From the NCBI GenBank assembly GCA_963835935.1, contig CAWIHK010000001.1, positions 1,426,001 to 1,490,000 on the forward strand: DNA of 64,000 nucleotides. The letters run 5' to 3'. The notes under the pieces were generated by a model. The model was not told the origin of the DNA. It worked only from the letters and a program-made list of their open reading frames with translations, and did not search any database. The translations under genes were made by a program, and so were the position numbers. Shown here piece by piece: positions 45,582-54,391 of the stretch (position 1 is the stretch's first letter; the number at the start of each line of letters is the position of its first letter). Origin of the DNA: CAWIHK01 sp963835935 (GTDB lineage Bacteria > Bacteroidota > Ignavibacteria > UBA10030 > CAVZMI01).

Positions 45582-46550
45582 ATGTCAAAGTACAAGAAGG
45601 CCGATCTGTCGAAGATCAAAACAATCTCGATCTTTAAACGCGGAAGCAAGGTTAAATCGGGTGCGTTCGCGAAAGTGTATGATCCCAATCGAGAATCTTT
45701 CGAATCATTCATATCGTCAATCCCACAGTTCCTCGCTGGAAATGATTTGAGGAGTGTGGTCGAGGATATTGTTGAATCGAGAAAAAGAAAAAAACCTGTA
45801 ATTCTAATGATGGGTGCGCATGTGGTTAAAGTAGGGCTTGGCCCTATCATTTGCGATCTCATCCGTCGCAGTGTTATAACCGCTGTTGCCATGAACAGCG
45901 CCGCATCGGTTCACGACGTGGAAAGTGCGATGTGGGGCGAGACATCCGAGGATGTCTCAGAAAAAATTTTAGATGGCACATTTGGCATGTCAAAGGAAAC
46001 GGGTAAATTTATTAATGGAACATTAAAACAAGCATTTGAACAATCGGATTGTGGATATGCGGAAGCTCTCGGTGAGGTGTTGAACAAAAAAAATGCACCA
46101 TACAAGGATAACAGTATACTCGCAACTTGTGTTAAAGAGAACATTCCAGTGACTGTTCATGCAGCGATCGGAACCGATATTATTCATCAACAACCAACCA
46201 TGAATGGAGCAGTTGTCGGAGAATTGAGCTATCGCGATTTTCTAATATTCTGTGAAGTGGTTAAAAATTTGACTGGCGGAGGCGTTGTTCTGAATGTCGG
46301 CTCAGCTGTAATTATGCCGGAAATATTTTTGAAAGCGCTTACAGTAGCGCGTAATTTAGGTTCAAAAGCATTCGGATTCACGACGGCGAATTTCGACATG
46401 CTGCAGCATTATCGGCCGCGCATGAATGTAGTCCAGCGCCCGACTCAAAAAGGAGGACATGGATACTCCATCACCGGTCACCATGAGATCATGATTCCTC
46501 TTCTTGCGGCAATGATCAAAGTAAGGATGGGAAAGAGTGGAAGATCCTAA
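45582..46550 (+). CDS. deoxyhypusine synthase-like protein
   Basis: From ATG 45582 this 322-residue protein shows the Rossmann layout of the deoxyhypusine synthase family: KPVILMMGAHVVKVGLGPII, AVAMNSAASVHDVESAMWGE, VTVHAAIGTDIIHQQPTMNG and VVLNVGSAVIMPEIFLKALT. Bacteria have no eIF5A, so the true substrate is not lysine of eIF5A; bacterial relatives may act on polyamines or something else. I cannot locate the canonical catalytic lysine. A GTG at 45573 is an alternative start. Confidence 0.55.
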   Translation: MSKYKKADLSKIKTISIFKRGSKVKSGAFAKVYDPNRESFESFISSIPQFLAGNDLRSVVEDIVESRKRKKPVILMMGAHVVKVGLGPIICDLIRRSVITAVAMNSAASVHDVESAMWGETSEDVSEKILDGTFGMSKETGKFINGTLKQAFEQSDCGYAEALGEVLNKKNAPYKDNSILATCVKENIPVTVHAAIGTDIIHQQPTMNGAVVGELSYRDFLIFCEVVKNLTGGGVVLNVGSAVIMPEIFLKALTVARNLGSKAFGFTTANFDMLQHYRPRMNVVQRPTQKGGHGYSITGHHEIMIPLLAAMIKVRMGKSGRS

Positions 46551-47469
46551 TCGACAATTATCATCGCTTTCGGACAATCAATCTCCATTTTCTATCGTAG
46601 AGTTTCTGCAAATTCCAGTCTGGCTCTACGTAATTTTTGTTCTCGTCGCGATTTTTATTTTGTACGATGTCGTCGCCTCGTCAATCACAGCTTTTGTTAT
46701 CGGCAGCGAGACGATCACAAAAGATAATGTCGTGCAATATCGTATTGCGATGACTTTAGGACAAATAATCTTTCTTCTTCTTCCGACGTTGATTTTTTCG
46801 AGATTGCAAACGCAGAAAATTGAAACTCTTTTCAGGCCGCGTAGTACGAAGAATGCGACAATCATTTCTGTTCTCATTGCTCTCTTTGCATTTCAGCAGT
46901 TGCTGCAGGTGTATATGTATTTTCAAGACATGATTCCATTGCCGCCGGGAATCGGATCAGAGTTAGAATCCGTCCGTTCGATGATCGAAGAAACACAAAA
47001 ATTGCTGGTCACGGCATATTCAATCCCGGAATTGATGGCTGTCATTTTTGTCGTTGCTTTCGTCCCAGCAATATGTGAAGAATTTCTTTTTCGAGGATTT
47101 GTGCAATCGAATCTGGAACGGAGCTATAAAATTCCGATGGTGGGAGTGGTAACAACAGGATGCATTTTTGGTTTATATCATTTCAACCCGATTAGTGTAG
47201 TTCCGCTTATTGCACTTGGCGTCTTCTTTGGGTACATTGTTTTTAAAAGTGGGAGCATTGTCGTTTCGGTGGTCGCTCATTTTTTCAACAATACTATTGC
47301 AATAATGGGATACTATTTCCATTTCAACGATGAAATTGCAGGAAGTACGGCCCAGGAAAATAATCCGTTGGTTGTGATCTTAGTAACGTTTGTTTTTTTT
47401 CTCATGATGTTTGTTTTTTCAATGATCGCATTTCATAAATCGTTGGAAACAGAAATAGTGGAGGATTGA
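46537..47469 (+). CDS. CPBP-family intramembrane metalloprotease
   Basis: The 310-residue protein has about eight TM helices and the Abi/CAAX protease motifs: EEFLFRGFVQSNL (motif 1), FGLYHFNPI (motif 2 with His) and AHFFNNT (motif 3). In bacteria these glutamic-type proteases have varied or unknown targets. It starts at GTG 46537, inside the end of the previous gene (14-base overlap), and ends 3 bases before the zinc-ribbon gene. Confidence 0.88.
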   Translation: MEDPNRQLSSLSDNQSPFSIVEFLQIPVWLYVIFVLVAIFILYDVVASSITAFVIGSETITKDNVVQYRIAMTLGQIIFLLLPTLIFSRLQTQKIETLFRPRSTKNATIISVLIALFAFQQLLQVYMYFQDMIPLPPGIGSELESVRSMIEETQKLLVTAYSIPELMAVIFVVAFVPAICEEFLFRGFVQSNLERSYKIPMVGVVTTGCIFGLYHFNPISVVPLIALGVFFGYIVFKSGSIVVSVVAHFFNNTIAIMGYYFHFNDEIAGSTAQENNPLVVILVTFVFFLMMFVFSMIAFHKSLETEIVED

Positions 47470-47472
47470 GAT

Positions 47473-48006
47473 ATGATTCGATGTCCAGGATGTGGATGTG
47501 GAAATCCTGATGACGCCGAGTTTTGTCAGGGATGTGGTGAAGACTTGCTCCCGGGCGATGATCTTACGTGTGAGAATTGTGATGGTTCAATCAAAGTGAA
47601 CGAGCCATTCTGCAAGCATTGCGGCATTGTGCTTGAAAGCAGTGAAGGTGAATTCGAGTGTGAAGAGCATTCAAAGAAAGAAGCCGTGGGATTTTGTATC
47701 GTTTGTGGCAAGCCGATTTGTTCCGAATGTGCGCAAGAAAAACAACATCGGTTGTTCTGCAAGAAACCCGATCATGCGGCAATTCATCATAGCTGGTCAA
47801 TGGTGTTTACAACAAAAAACGATTATGAAGCAGATATAGCTGTGGCAAATCTGGAAAATGCCGGCTTAAAATTAAAAATGTTTTCATTTGCCGATCATGG
47901 TGTGTTTGTTCAGATGAGTGAACACTCAGTTGCTAAAGTGTTTGTGCAAAAAAATCAAGCAAGCCGTGCAAAAGAAATATTACAGAAGCTCGATCTGCTT
48001 GAATAG
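47473..48006 (+). CDS. zinc-ribbon/B-box-like protein with DUF2007 domain
   Basis: The 177 residues hold two N-terminal zinc ribbons (CPGCGCGNPDDAEFCQGCGE and CENCDGSIKVNEPFCKHCGI), then a B-box-like Cys/His cluster (CEEHSKKEAVGFCIVCGKPI, CSECAQEKQHRLFC). A C-terminal DUF2007 domain (VFTTKNDYEADIAVANLENA, to the end) follows. DUF2007 is called a putative signal-transducing domain, and its function is unknown. No TM helix is present. It sits in a run of envelope and housekeeping genes. Confidence 0.75.
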   Translation: MIRCPGCGCGNPDDAEFCQGCGEDLLPGDDLTCENCDGSIKVNEPFCKHCGIVLESSEGEFECEEHSKKEAVGFCIVCGKPICSECAQEKQHRLFCKKPDHAAIHHSWSMVFTTKNDYEADIAVANLENAGLKLKMFSFADHGVFVQMSEHSVAKVFVQKNQASRAKEILQKLDLLE

Positions 48007-48034
48007 ATTCTCCTGCCATCATTAGCGGAAATAC

Positions 48035-48982
48035 ATGAGTAATACTTTAATCCGTATCATAGTTGCATTGGTCGGAATTCCGATCATTGTTTTGTTCTGT
48101 ATTCTCGGAAGCTTCTGGTTGTGGTCCTTCGTCGCGATTCTCTGTATTCTAGGCCTGCGGGAATTTTATGATCTAATGAAAGCGAAAGGTGCACTCCCTT
48201 TAACGCCGGATGGAATCGTCGCATCCGTCATAATTATTTTTATTTTTGAGCACGAGAGAATTACGAAATGGTATGCATCCTTAGATCCGCCAAATCCGCT
48301 ACATCTTCAGTGGCCTTCAATGCTGCAGGCATTATTCATTTTTTTCATTCTTTTTATTCTCTGGATTCTTCTTCGCGAACTTTTCCGGAATAAGGGTTCT
48401 GCAATTTTAAATATTGCAACGACACTCTTCGGCGTTTTGTATATCGGACTTTTTCTCGGGACATTCGTCGGCATACGGGAATTGTTCGGTTCCGAGTTCC
48501 CGACATTTCGTTTCTTTTCACTTGAAGGAATATTTATCCCGCCGAACGTTCAATGTATAATAGATCGATGGGGCGGTCTCACCTTAATATCCATTTGTGC
48601 TATAATCTGGGTGTGTGATTCGGCTGCGTACTTTGGCGGGCGGGCCATGGGAAAACATAAATTATTCGAGCGGGTAAGTCCAAAAAAAAGTTGGGAAGGA
48701 GCGGTCTGGGGTTTTATCGGAGCTTTGGCAACAGCCGTTGCCGCAAAATATCTGTTTCTTTCTTATCTCACACTCGGCGAGAGCGTGGTCATGGGAGCAA
48801 TAATCGGCTTGTTCGGACAATTAGGAGATCTTGTCGAATCGCTTCTAAAGCGCGATGTGGAGATAAAAGATTCTTCACGGCTTATTCCAGGTCACGGCGG
48901 TATTCTCGATCGGTTCGATAGTTTACTCTTTGTTTCTCCGATTTTGTATCTTTATCTTGATTTTGTTGTTTTCCATATTTAG
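48035..48982 (+). CDS. cdsA: phosphatidate cytidylyltransferase
   Basis: CdsA makes CDP-diacylglycerol from CTP and phosphatidate, the branch point of phospholipid synthesis. The 315-residue protein has about eight TM helices and the signature region SPKKSWEGAVWGF, then GQLGDLVESLLKRDVEIKDS and GHGGILDRFDSLLF with the metal-binding Asp pair. Its TAG overlaps or abuts the rimO leader. Confidence 0.95.
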   Translation: MSNTLIRIIVALVGIPIIVLFCILGSFWLWSFVAILCILGLREFYDLMKAKGALPLTPDGIVASVIIIFIFEHERITKWYASLDPPNPLHLQWPSMLQALFIFFILFILWILLRELFRNKGSAILNIATTLFGVLYIGLFLGTFVGIRELFGSEFPTFRFFSLEGIFIPPNVQCIIDRWGGLTLISICAIIWVCDSAAYFGGRAMGKHKLFERVSPKKSWEGAVWGFIGALATAVAAKYLFLSYLTLGESVVMGAIIGLFGQLGDLVESLLKRDVEIKDSSRLIPGHGGILDRFDSLLFVSPILYLYLDFVVFHI

Positions 48983-48993
48983 TGGTGAAGGAA

Positions 48994-50319
48994 ATGTCTG
49001 GAAAGAAAAATGGAATAAAGAAAGTTGCAGTTATCACATTAGGATGTCCTAAAAATATTGTTGACTCGGAAGTATTAATCAGACAGCTTCAGGGAAGTGG
49101 CATCGAAGTAGTTGAAGATATTGAAAAGGCTGATACAGCGATTGTAAATACATGCGGATTTATCGAACCGGCGCGCAAAGAATCACTCGATACGGTTTTC
49201 AAAATCCTCAGAATGAAAGAAAAAGGAAGTCTTAAAAGCGTCTATATGATGGGATGTCTTGTAGAACTTTACAAGTCTGAATTGAAAAAAGAAGTGCCTG
49301 AAATCGATGGATTTTTTGGAACGCACGAACTGCATGCAATTGTTGACAATGTTGGAGGCGTGTATCGGACGGAGTTGCTCGGTGAACGGGTATTAACAAC
49401 TCCATCACATTACGCATACATAAAAATATCTGAGGGATGCGATAATCCTTGTTCCTTCTGCTCTATTCCTCTGATTCGCGGCAAGCATATATCTAGGCCG
49501 ATGGACGAAATACTGAAGGAAGTTAAGATTCTTGCGAACAGTGGTGTGAAAGAAGCAATCGTGATTGGTCAAGATACTACATACTATGGTGTGGATCGTG
49601 ATGGTGAGAGCGCGCTTCCAGAGTTGCTTCAGAAGATCGCAGAGATTGATGGAATAGAATGGATCAGGTTGATGTATGCTTATCCTGCAAAATTTCCGCT
49701 CGATCTTGTCGACGTCATCAACAATAATCCAAAGATATGCCGTTACATCGATATGCCGATCCAGCATATTTCAGATTCGGTGTTAAAATCGATGAGACGT
49801 GGAATCACCGGCAGAACAACAAGAGAATTGATAACGAAACTGCGGCATGATATTCCGGGCATTGCAATACGAACCACTTTAATAGTTGGTTATCCGACTG
49901 AAACTGAAAAAGAATTTGAAGAGTTGTTGAACTTTGTCGAAGAGACACGGTTCGAACGTCTCGGAGTATTTCCATTTTCTCCGGAAGAACGGACTACTTC
50001 GTATGAACTCGGAGATCCTGTTCTAGAGCAAGTGAAAACAGAACGCATGAATGCCATCATGGAACTCCAGCGTGACATCTCGGAAGATAGAAATCTCCAA
50101 CTGGTCGGATCAACGGTTGATGTGATTATCGATCGAGCGGAAGGTGATTTTCTGGTCGGTCGGACCAAAATGGATGCGCCGGAAATCGATAATGAAGTGT
50201 TAATTCGCAATTGTACTCTGAAACCAGGAACGATCGCGCCGGTAGCGATTACTGAATCAACAGAGTATGATTTATTCGGGCATCCGGCTGTCTGGAAAAA
50301 AGAGGGAATATTATGTTAA
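48994..50319 (+). CDS. rimO: ribosomal protein S12 methylthiotransferase
   Basis: RimO is a radical-SAM enzyme with two [4Fe-4S] clusters that adds a methylthio group to an aspartate of ribosomal protein S12. From the longest start, the first cluster cysteines are Cys22, Cys58 and Cys92, and the SAM cluster is Cys153-x3-Cys157-x2-Cys160 (GCDNPCSFCSIP). TLGCPKNIVDSE and NTCGFI favour RimO over MiaB. A TRAM domain ends the protein (ESTEYDLFG). I prefer ATG 48994 (GAAGGA before it) to the GTG at 48982. Confidence 0.95.
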   Translation: MSGKKNGIKKVAVITLGCPKNIVDSEVLIRQLQGSGIEVVEDIEKADTAIVNTCGFIEPARKESLDTVFKILRMKEKGSLKSVYMMGCLVELYKSELKKEVPEIDGFFGTHELHAIVDNVGGVYRTELLGERVLTTPSHYAYIKISEGCDNPCSFCSIPLIRGKHISRPMDEILKEVKILANSGVKEAIVIGQDTTYYGVDRDGESALPELLQKIAEIDGIEWIRLMYAYPAKFPLDLVDVINNNPKICRYIDMPIQHISDSVLKSMRRGITGRTTRELITKLRHDIPGIAIRTTLIVGYPTETEKEFEELLNFVEETRFERLGVFPFSPEERTTSYELGDPVLEQVKTERMNAIMELQRDISEDRNLQLVGSTVDVIIDRAEGDFLVGRTKMDAPEIDNEVLIRNCTLKPGTIAPVAITESTEYDLFGHPAVWKKEGILC

Positions 50320-51605
50320 AATTATTTTTTAGCACATTGTGCTTGTGCGGGTTAATACATTTCGCCAGTGCTCAAATAGATATGGAGCCGTCAAGTCTCG
50401 ATAAGCAGATAAATTTTTATTATGATGCCGTGCCGTTTTCTACTGGGGATTCAACAAATTCCAGAGTCGACATTTACATCCAACTTTCTTACGATCAACT
50501 GACATTCATTCACGATCGTCAAAAATTTCTCGCTAGTTATGAAGTTACTGCTACCGTGTTGACGGACGACGAGCGCATCGTCACGGAGAGATCGTGGTCG
50601 GGGAAAATCGAGCTTGCAGATTATGAACAGTCGATTTCAAGAAAATATTTTACTCTATCGCAACGATCGATGTTTATTAAGCCAGGGACTTTCGATCTTA
50701 GGCTGCAGGTTGCCGATCTTGAATCGAAACAAACTACAGTGAAAAAAATCAAGTTAACCATCCCGGATTATTATCATCATGAATCGGAATTAAGTGGAAT
50801 AATGATTGTAAATGTTCCAGCGACGGATTCTGCACAGAAAACGATTAATCCGCAGTTGTCATGGAATGTAGGAAATTTACCTAAAGGATTTTCACTATTT
50901 TTTGAATATTATCCGGCCGGAGATCCCGATTCAGTTCACTTTACTTACACAATTCTCAGTAAGAAAAAAGAAGAATTATTTCAGGGAAACACAACAAGAA
51001 TACTTACAACAAAGAGAAATCAAGTATTTATTCCTATCGATTCACTTAGTCTTCCGATGGGTACATATACACTTCAGCTCGAAAGCAAGCCATACAGCAA
51101 AAAAGACACGCAAAATATTGTTAGTGTTATGAATCATCCCGTGGTCATACAGTGGAATGGCATTCCGATCGCGGTCATTGATATGGATGAAGCCATTCAA
51201 CAGTTGAAATACATAGCCTCATCCAGGGAATTAGATTCACTCGAAAACGCGAAAACACTCGAAGAGAAAAGAAAAGCATTTGCGGCCTTCTGGAAAAAAA
51301 GAGATCCTACTCCTTTAACAGAGGAGAACGAAAGAATGGAAGAGTTCTATCTTAGAGTCGGATATGCAAACAAACACTTCTCACAATTTCGAAAAGGGTG
51401 GAAGACCGATATGGGGATGGTATACATCGTCTTTGGTCCACCGGATAATATAAGCCGTCATCCATTCGAAATGGACTCGAAGCCTTATGAGATTTGGTCA
51501 TACTATCAAGTGGGTGTTGATTTTATTTTTGTGGATTACAATGGTTTCGGCGACTACCTCTTAACCAATCCGAATTGGGATTTGTGGAATCGAGTTCAAA
51601 GATAA
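50313..51605 (+). CDS. GWxTD domain-containing exported protein
   Basis: The 430-residue protein has a signal peptide (residues 1-20, ends SAQ), an all-beta middle part, and a C-terminal GWxTD domain: FRKGWKTDMGMVYIVFGPPD, then PYEIWSYY and a closing NPNWDLWNRVQR. The domain is found mainly in FCB and Acidobacteria genomes and has no known function. It overlaps rimO by 7 bases and the next gene by 31 bases. Confidence 0.88.
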   Translation: MLKLFFSTLCLCGLIHFASAQIDMEPSSLDKQINFYYDAVPFSTGDSTNSRVDIYIQLSYDQLTFIHDRQKFLASYEVTATVLTDDERIVTERSWSGKIELADYEQSISRKYFTLSQRSMFIKPGTFDLRLQVADLESKQTTVKKIKLTIPDYYHHESELSGIMIVNVPATDSAQKTINPQLSWNVGNLPKGFSLFFEYYPAGDPDSVHFTYTILSKKKEELFQGNTTRILTTKRNQVFIPIDSLSLPMGTYTLQLESKPYSKKDTQNIVSVMNHPVVIQWNGIPIAVIDMDEAIQQLKYIASSRELDSLENAKTLEEKRKAFAAFWKKRDPTPLTEENERMEEFYLRVGYANKHFSQFRKGWKTDMGMVYIVFGPPDNISRHPFEMDSKPYEIWSYYQVGVDFIFVDYNGFGDYLLTNPNWDLWNRVQR

Positions 51606-53350
51606 TCTCAAGAAGATGGATATTTCTTCTTGTAATTCAATTACTGGGTTCTCAAGTTATCAAGGCTCAAAATTCAGTTAGCATCCCGATTGAATATCAC
51701 GGGCTTAAAACTCTCCCTGCATCTGAACGAATATCAAAAATCGTAGTTCCTCAACCTATGAACGACGATACTCTTCGTTCGCGGCTTCGCCCCCTTTTTT
51801 CTTGGTACTATTTCAATTGCTACTTTGATGCGAGAATCGATTCGATTCGTATGCGAGGAGATTCAGCATCATCAAACGTTTTTCATGTCTGGTTTTTTGA
51901 AGGTGAACAATCGCGAGTCGACTCTCTCTCAATCGTCGGTATGCGTACTTTTTCGGAACGAGAGGCTCTTAAAATATTCGAGATGCAACAAGGTGATCTT
52001 TTCCAGCCCTCGAAATTTGAAGAAGGCATTCTTCGGCTAATTGATGAGTATGAAGAACATGGTTATCCATTCGTCTCCATAAAGGTAAGTAATGTAGAAA
52101 GAATAAAAGATACACTTCAGCATTCGTTTAAAACATTCGTGGTATTGTCTGTAGATGAAGGCCCGAAAGTTATTATTGAAACTATCGATATTGTGGGTGC
52201 AACTATAACGAAGCCGGATGTAATATTACGCGAGACAGGTCTCAATGTAGGCGACGTCTATCGAAAAAGTGTCCTTGAAAAAACACGCAGACGTTTACAA
52301 AAAACCGGCTATTTCAAAAATGTGGAAGAACCGGAACTTTTCATGACCGATCGAGGAGGCGGTGTGCGGCTTAGAGTGACGGAAGCGAGAGAAAATACAT
52401 TCGATGGAGTTGTTGGTTATATGCCTGCGAATTCTGCAGGTGGAAGCGGATATTTTGTCGGATTGGCGAATGTTTTGTTTCAGAATATTTTTGGAACAGG
52501 CCGAAAGCTTTCGGCGCGATGGGAAAAAGAAAACACTCAAACGCAGGAACTTGAATTGCATTACTTCGAACCGTGGGCATTTAATCTTCCATTTAACCTT
52601 GGTTTCGGTTTCTTTCAGCGTCAGCAAGATAGTTTATATGTCCAACGTTCATTGAATATGCGTTTTGATTTTCCTATGTTCGAAAATCTTACACTCTCGG
52701 CACTAGGACTTGCCAATTACGTTATTCCATCTGCAGAGTATGGCGCCGCGGTTCTTCCTCAAAGCCGGGATCTTTCTGTAGGTGGCGAAATTCAATATGA
52801 CACACGAGACGAACCGCGCAGTCCGACACAAGGATATTTATATCAGACAGATGTCTATGCCGGACAAAAAATATTGGTACAACCCAGCGCGGCAGATCAA
52901 CAACATTATTCCATCTATCGATACGGTCTTGATTTTGATTGGTTTTTTTCAATATTATCTCATCAAGTGATACTCGTCCGCATTCATGGACGCGATGTCC
53001 GAAGCGATGCTCTTTCCGAACCCGATCTCTTTCGGATCGGTGGCTCGAAAACATTGAGGGGATACAGGGAAGATCAATTCCTTGCTTCACAAGTTGCGTG
53101 GGGAGGATTCGAGTATCGTTTCCTGACTGGCAAGTGGTCGTTCATGTCCGCCTTTGTCGATGTCGGATATATCAACCAACCTGCCGATGTAAAGCTGCAA
53201 ATTTCGGAATTAAGAACTTTCAAATCAGGTTATGGAATCGGATTGCAGTTCGACACTTCGTTGGGGTTGCTTGGAGTGAGTTACGCTTTAGGACAAGGCG
53301 ATACATTTACAAACGGCAAGATTCATTTCGGCTTAATTAATGATTTTTAA
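51575..53350 (+). CDS. BamA/TamA-like outer-membrane protein (Omp85 family)
   Basis: The 591-residue protein has a signal sequence (WIFLLVIQLLGSQVIKAQ), two or three POTRA domains at about 100-260 (ILRLIDEYEEHGYPFVSIKV, ETIDIVGATITKPDVILRET), and a 16-strand barrel. The barrel carries the Omp85 signature in LFRIGGSKTLRGYREDQF (the RGY loop motif) and ends in FGLINDF. It is smaller than housekeeping BamA, so it is an accessory Omp85 protein. The start is TTG 51575 or GTG 51584, inside the preceding gene. Confidence 0.87.
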   Translation: MGFVESSSKIISRRWIFLLVIQLLGSQVIKAQNSVSIPIEYHGLKTLPASERISKIVVPQPMNDDTLRSRLRPLFSWYYFNCYFDARIDSIRMRGDSASSNVFHVWFFEGEQSRVDSLSIVGMRTFSEREALKIFEMQQGDLFQPSKFEEGILRLIDEYEEHGYPFVSIKVSNVERIKDTLQHSFKTFVVLSVDEGPKVIIETIDIVGATITKPDVILRETGLNVGDVYRKSVLEKTRRRLQKTGYFKNVEEPELFMTDRGGGVRLRVTEARENTFDGVVGYMPANSAGGSGYFVGLANVLFQNIFGTGRKLSARWEKENTQTQELELHYFEPWAFNLPFNLGFGFFQRQQDSLYVQRSLNMRFDFPMFENLTLSALGLANYVIPSAEYGAAVLPQSRDLSVGGEIQYDTRDEPRSPTQGYLYQTDVYAGQKILVQPSAADQQHYSIYRYGLDFDWFFSILSHQVILVRIHGRDVRSDALSEPDLFRIGGSKTLRGYREDQFLASQVAWGGFEYRFLTGKWSFMSAFVDVGYINQPADVKLQISELRTFKSGYGIGLQFDTSLGLLGVSYALGQGDTFTNGKIHFGLINDF

Positions 53351-53373
53351 AAACCTGTCAGATCATTTTCGAT

Positions 53374-53994
53374 ATGCCAGACTTGCTTAAAATTGAAAAT
53401 AAAATCTGGAAGAAGGGAATTCAATACATTGCCGGAGTAGATGAGGCCGGTCGCGGTCCTTTAGCGGGGCCAGTTGTAGCTGCCGCAGTGATTTTTGAAA
53501 GTGGGAATATCCCGGAAGGTATTCGTGATTCTAAAGCATTGACATCGAAACAGCGGGAAACACTTTTTCAAGAGATACGCGACTCGGCATTGAGTTTCGG
53601 GATCGGAATCATTTTGCATGATGAGATAGACCGTATCAATATTCTTCAGGCAACTTTTGCGGCGATGAAAATGGCGTTAGCAAACCTTAATCGCAAGCCG
53701 GAGTATATTATCGTCGACGGAAATTTGTTTCCATCTTATGATGTACCTGTGCAAACAGTGATCAAGGGTGATGCACTCTCTACCTCTATCGCAGCTGCGT
53801 CGATTCTTGCTAAAGTCACGCGGGACAAAATAATGACTGATTATCATCTCCAATATCCCGATTATGGATTCGATAAGCACAAAGGCTACTGTACCCGTGA
53901 ACATATTGATGCGATAAAAAAATTCGGCTACTCGGCAATTCACCGGAAGTCATTCCACGTAAAACAAATTGAAGAACCGGAATTCTGGGATTGA
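53374..53994 (+). CDS. rnhB: ribonuclease HII
   Basis: RNase HII cuts RNA in RNA-DNA hybrids, including single ribonucleotides in DNA. The 206-residue protein shows GVDEAGRGPLAGPVVAAAVI with the first Asp-Glu pair, the third acidic residue in YIIVDGN, and KGDALSTSIAAASILAKVTR with the fourth. HKGYCTREHIDAIKKFGYSA completes the fold. yraN follows after 4 bases, a very common order. Confidence 0.97.
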   Translation: MPDLLKIENKIWKKGIQYIAGVDEAGRGPLAGPVVAAAVIFESGNIPEGIRDSKALTSKQRETLFQEIRDSALSFGIGIILHDEIDRINILQATFAAMKMALANLNRKPEYIIVDGNLFPSYDVPVQTVIKGDALSTSIAAASILAKVTRDKIMTDYHLQYPDYGFDKHKGYCTREHIDAIKKFGYSAIHRKSFHVKQIEEPEFWD

Positions 53995-53998
53995 ATCG

Positions 53999-54370
53999 AT
54001 GGACAAGCCGGAACTTGACAACAATAAAAAAGAAAAAGGAAGGTATGGAGAGGAAGTCGCCGTCCGATATTTGACGGAACAGGGATATGAAATTCTAAAA
54101 AAAAATTATAGATATGGTAAAGGTGAAATAGACATTGTTGCTCATAAAGACGAAATATTAGTTTTTGTGGAAGTTAAATACAGATCAAAAGAAGATGATG
54201 AATTACCCGAGGATCAGGTCACGCCGCGAAAACGCGCGCAGGTTCGCCATGTGGCAGAGGGATATTTATTCGAGCATGATATACACGACACAGCATGCCG
54301 TTGCGATGTTGTTGCGATAACCGGCAAAGGCGATAATGTTGTGCTGCGCCATCTAAAAGATGCATTCTAA
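53999..54370 (+). CDS. YraN family (UPF0102) endonuclease-like protein
   Basis: From ATG 53999 (MDKPELDNN) this 123-residue protein has the restriction-endonuclease-like core GEEVAVRYLTEQGYEILKKN, then GKGEIDIVAHKDEILVFVEV and KYRS, with the catalytic D...ExK pattern. The role is unknown, possibly Holliday junction or replication related. I choose 53999 over the in-frame ATG 53969, which overlaps rnhB and adds unmatched residues. Confidence 0.92.
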   Translation: MDKPELDNNKKEKGRYGEEVAVRYLTEQGYEILKKNYRYGKGEIDIVAHKDEILVFVEVKYRSKEDDELPEDQVTPRKRAQVRHVAEGYLFEHDIHDTACRCDVVAITGKGDNVVLRHLKDAF

Positions 54371-54391
54371 AAAAATCAGGAGAAAAATGTT

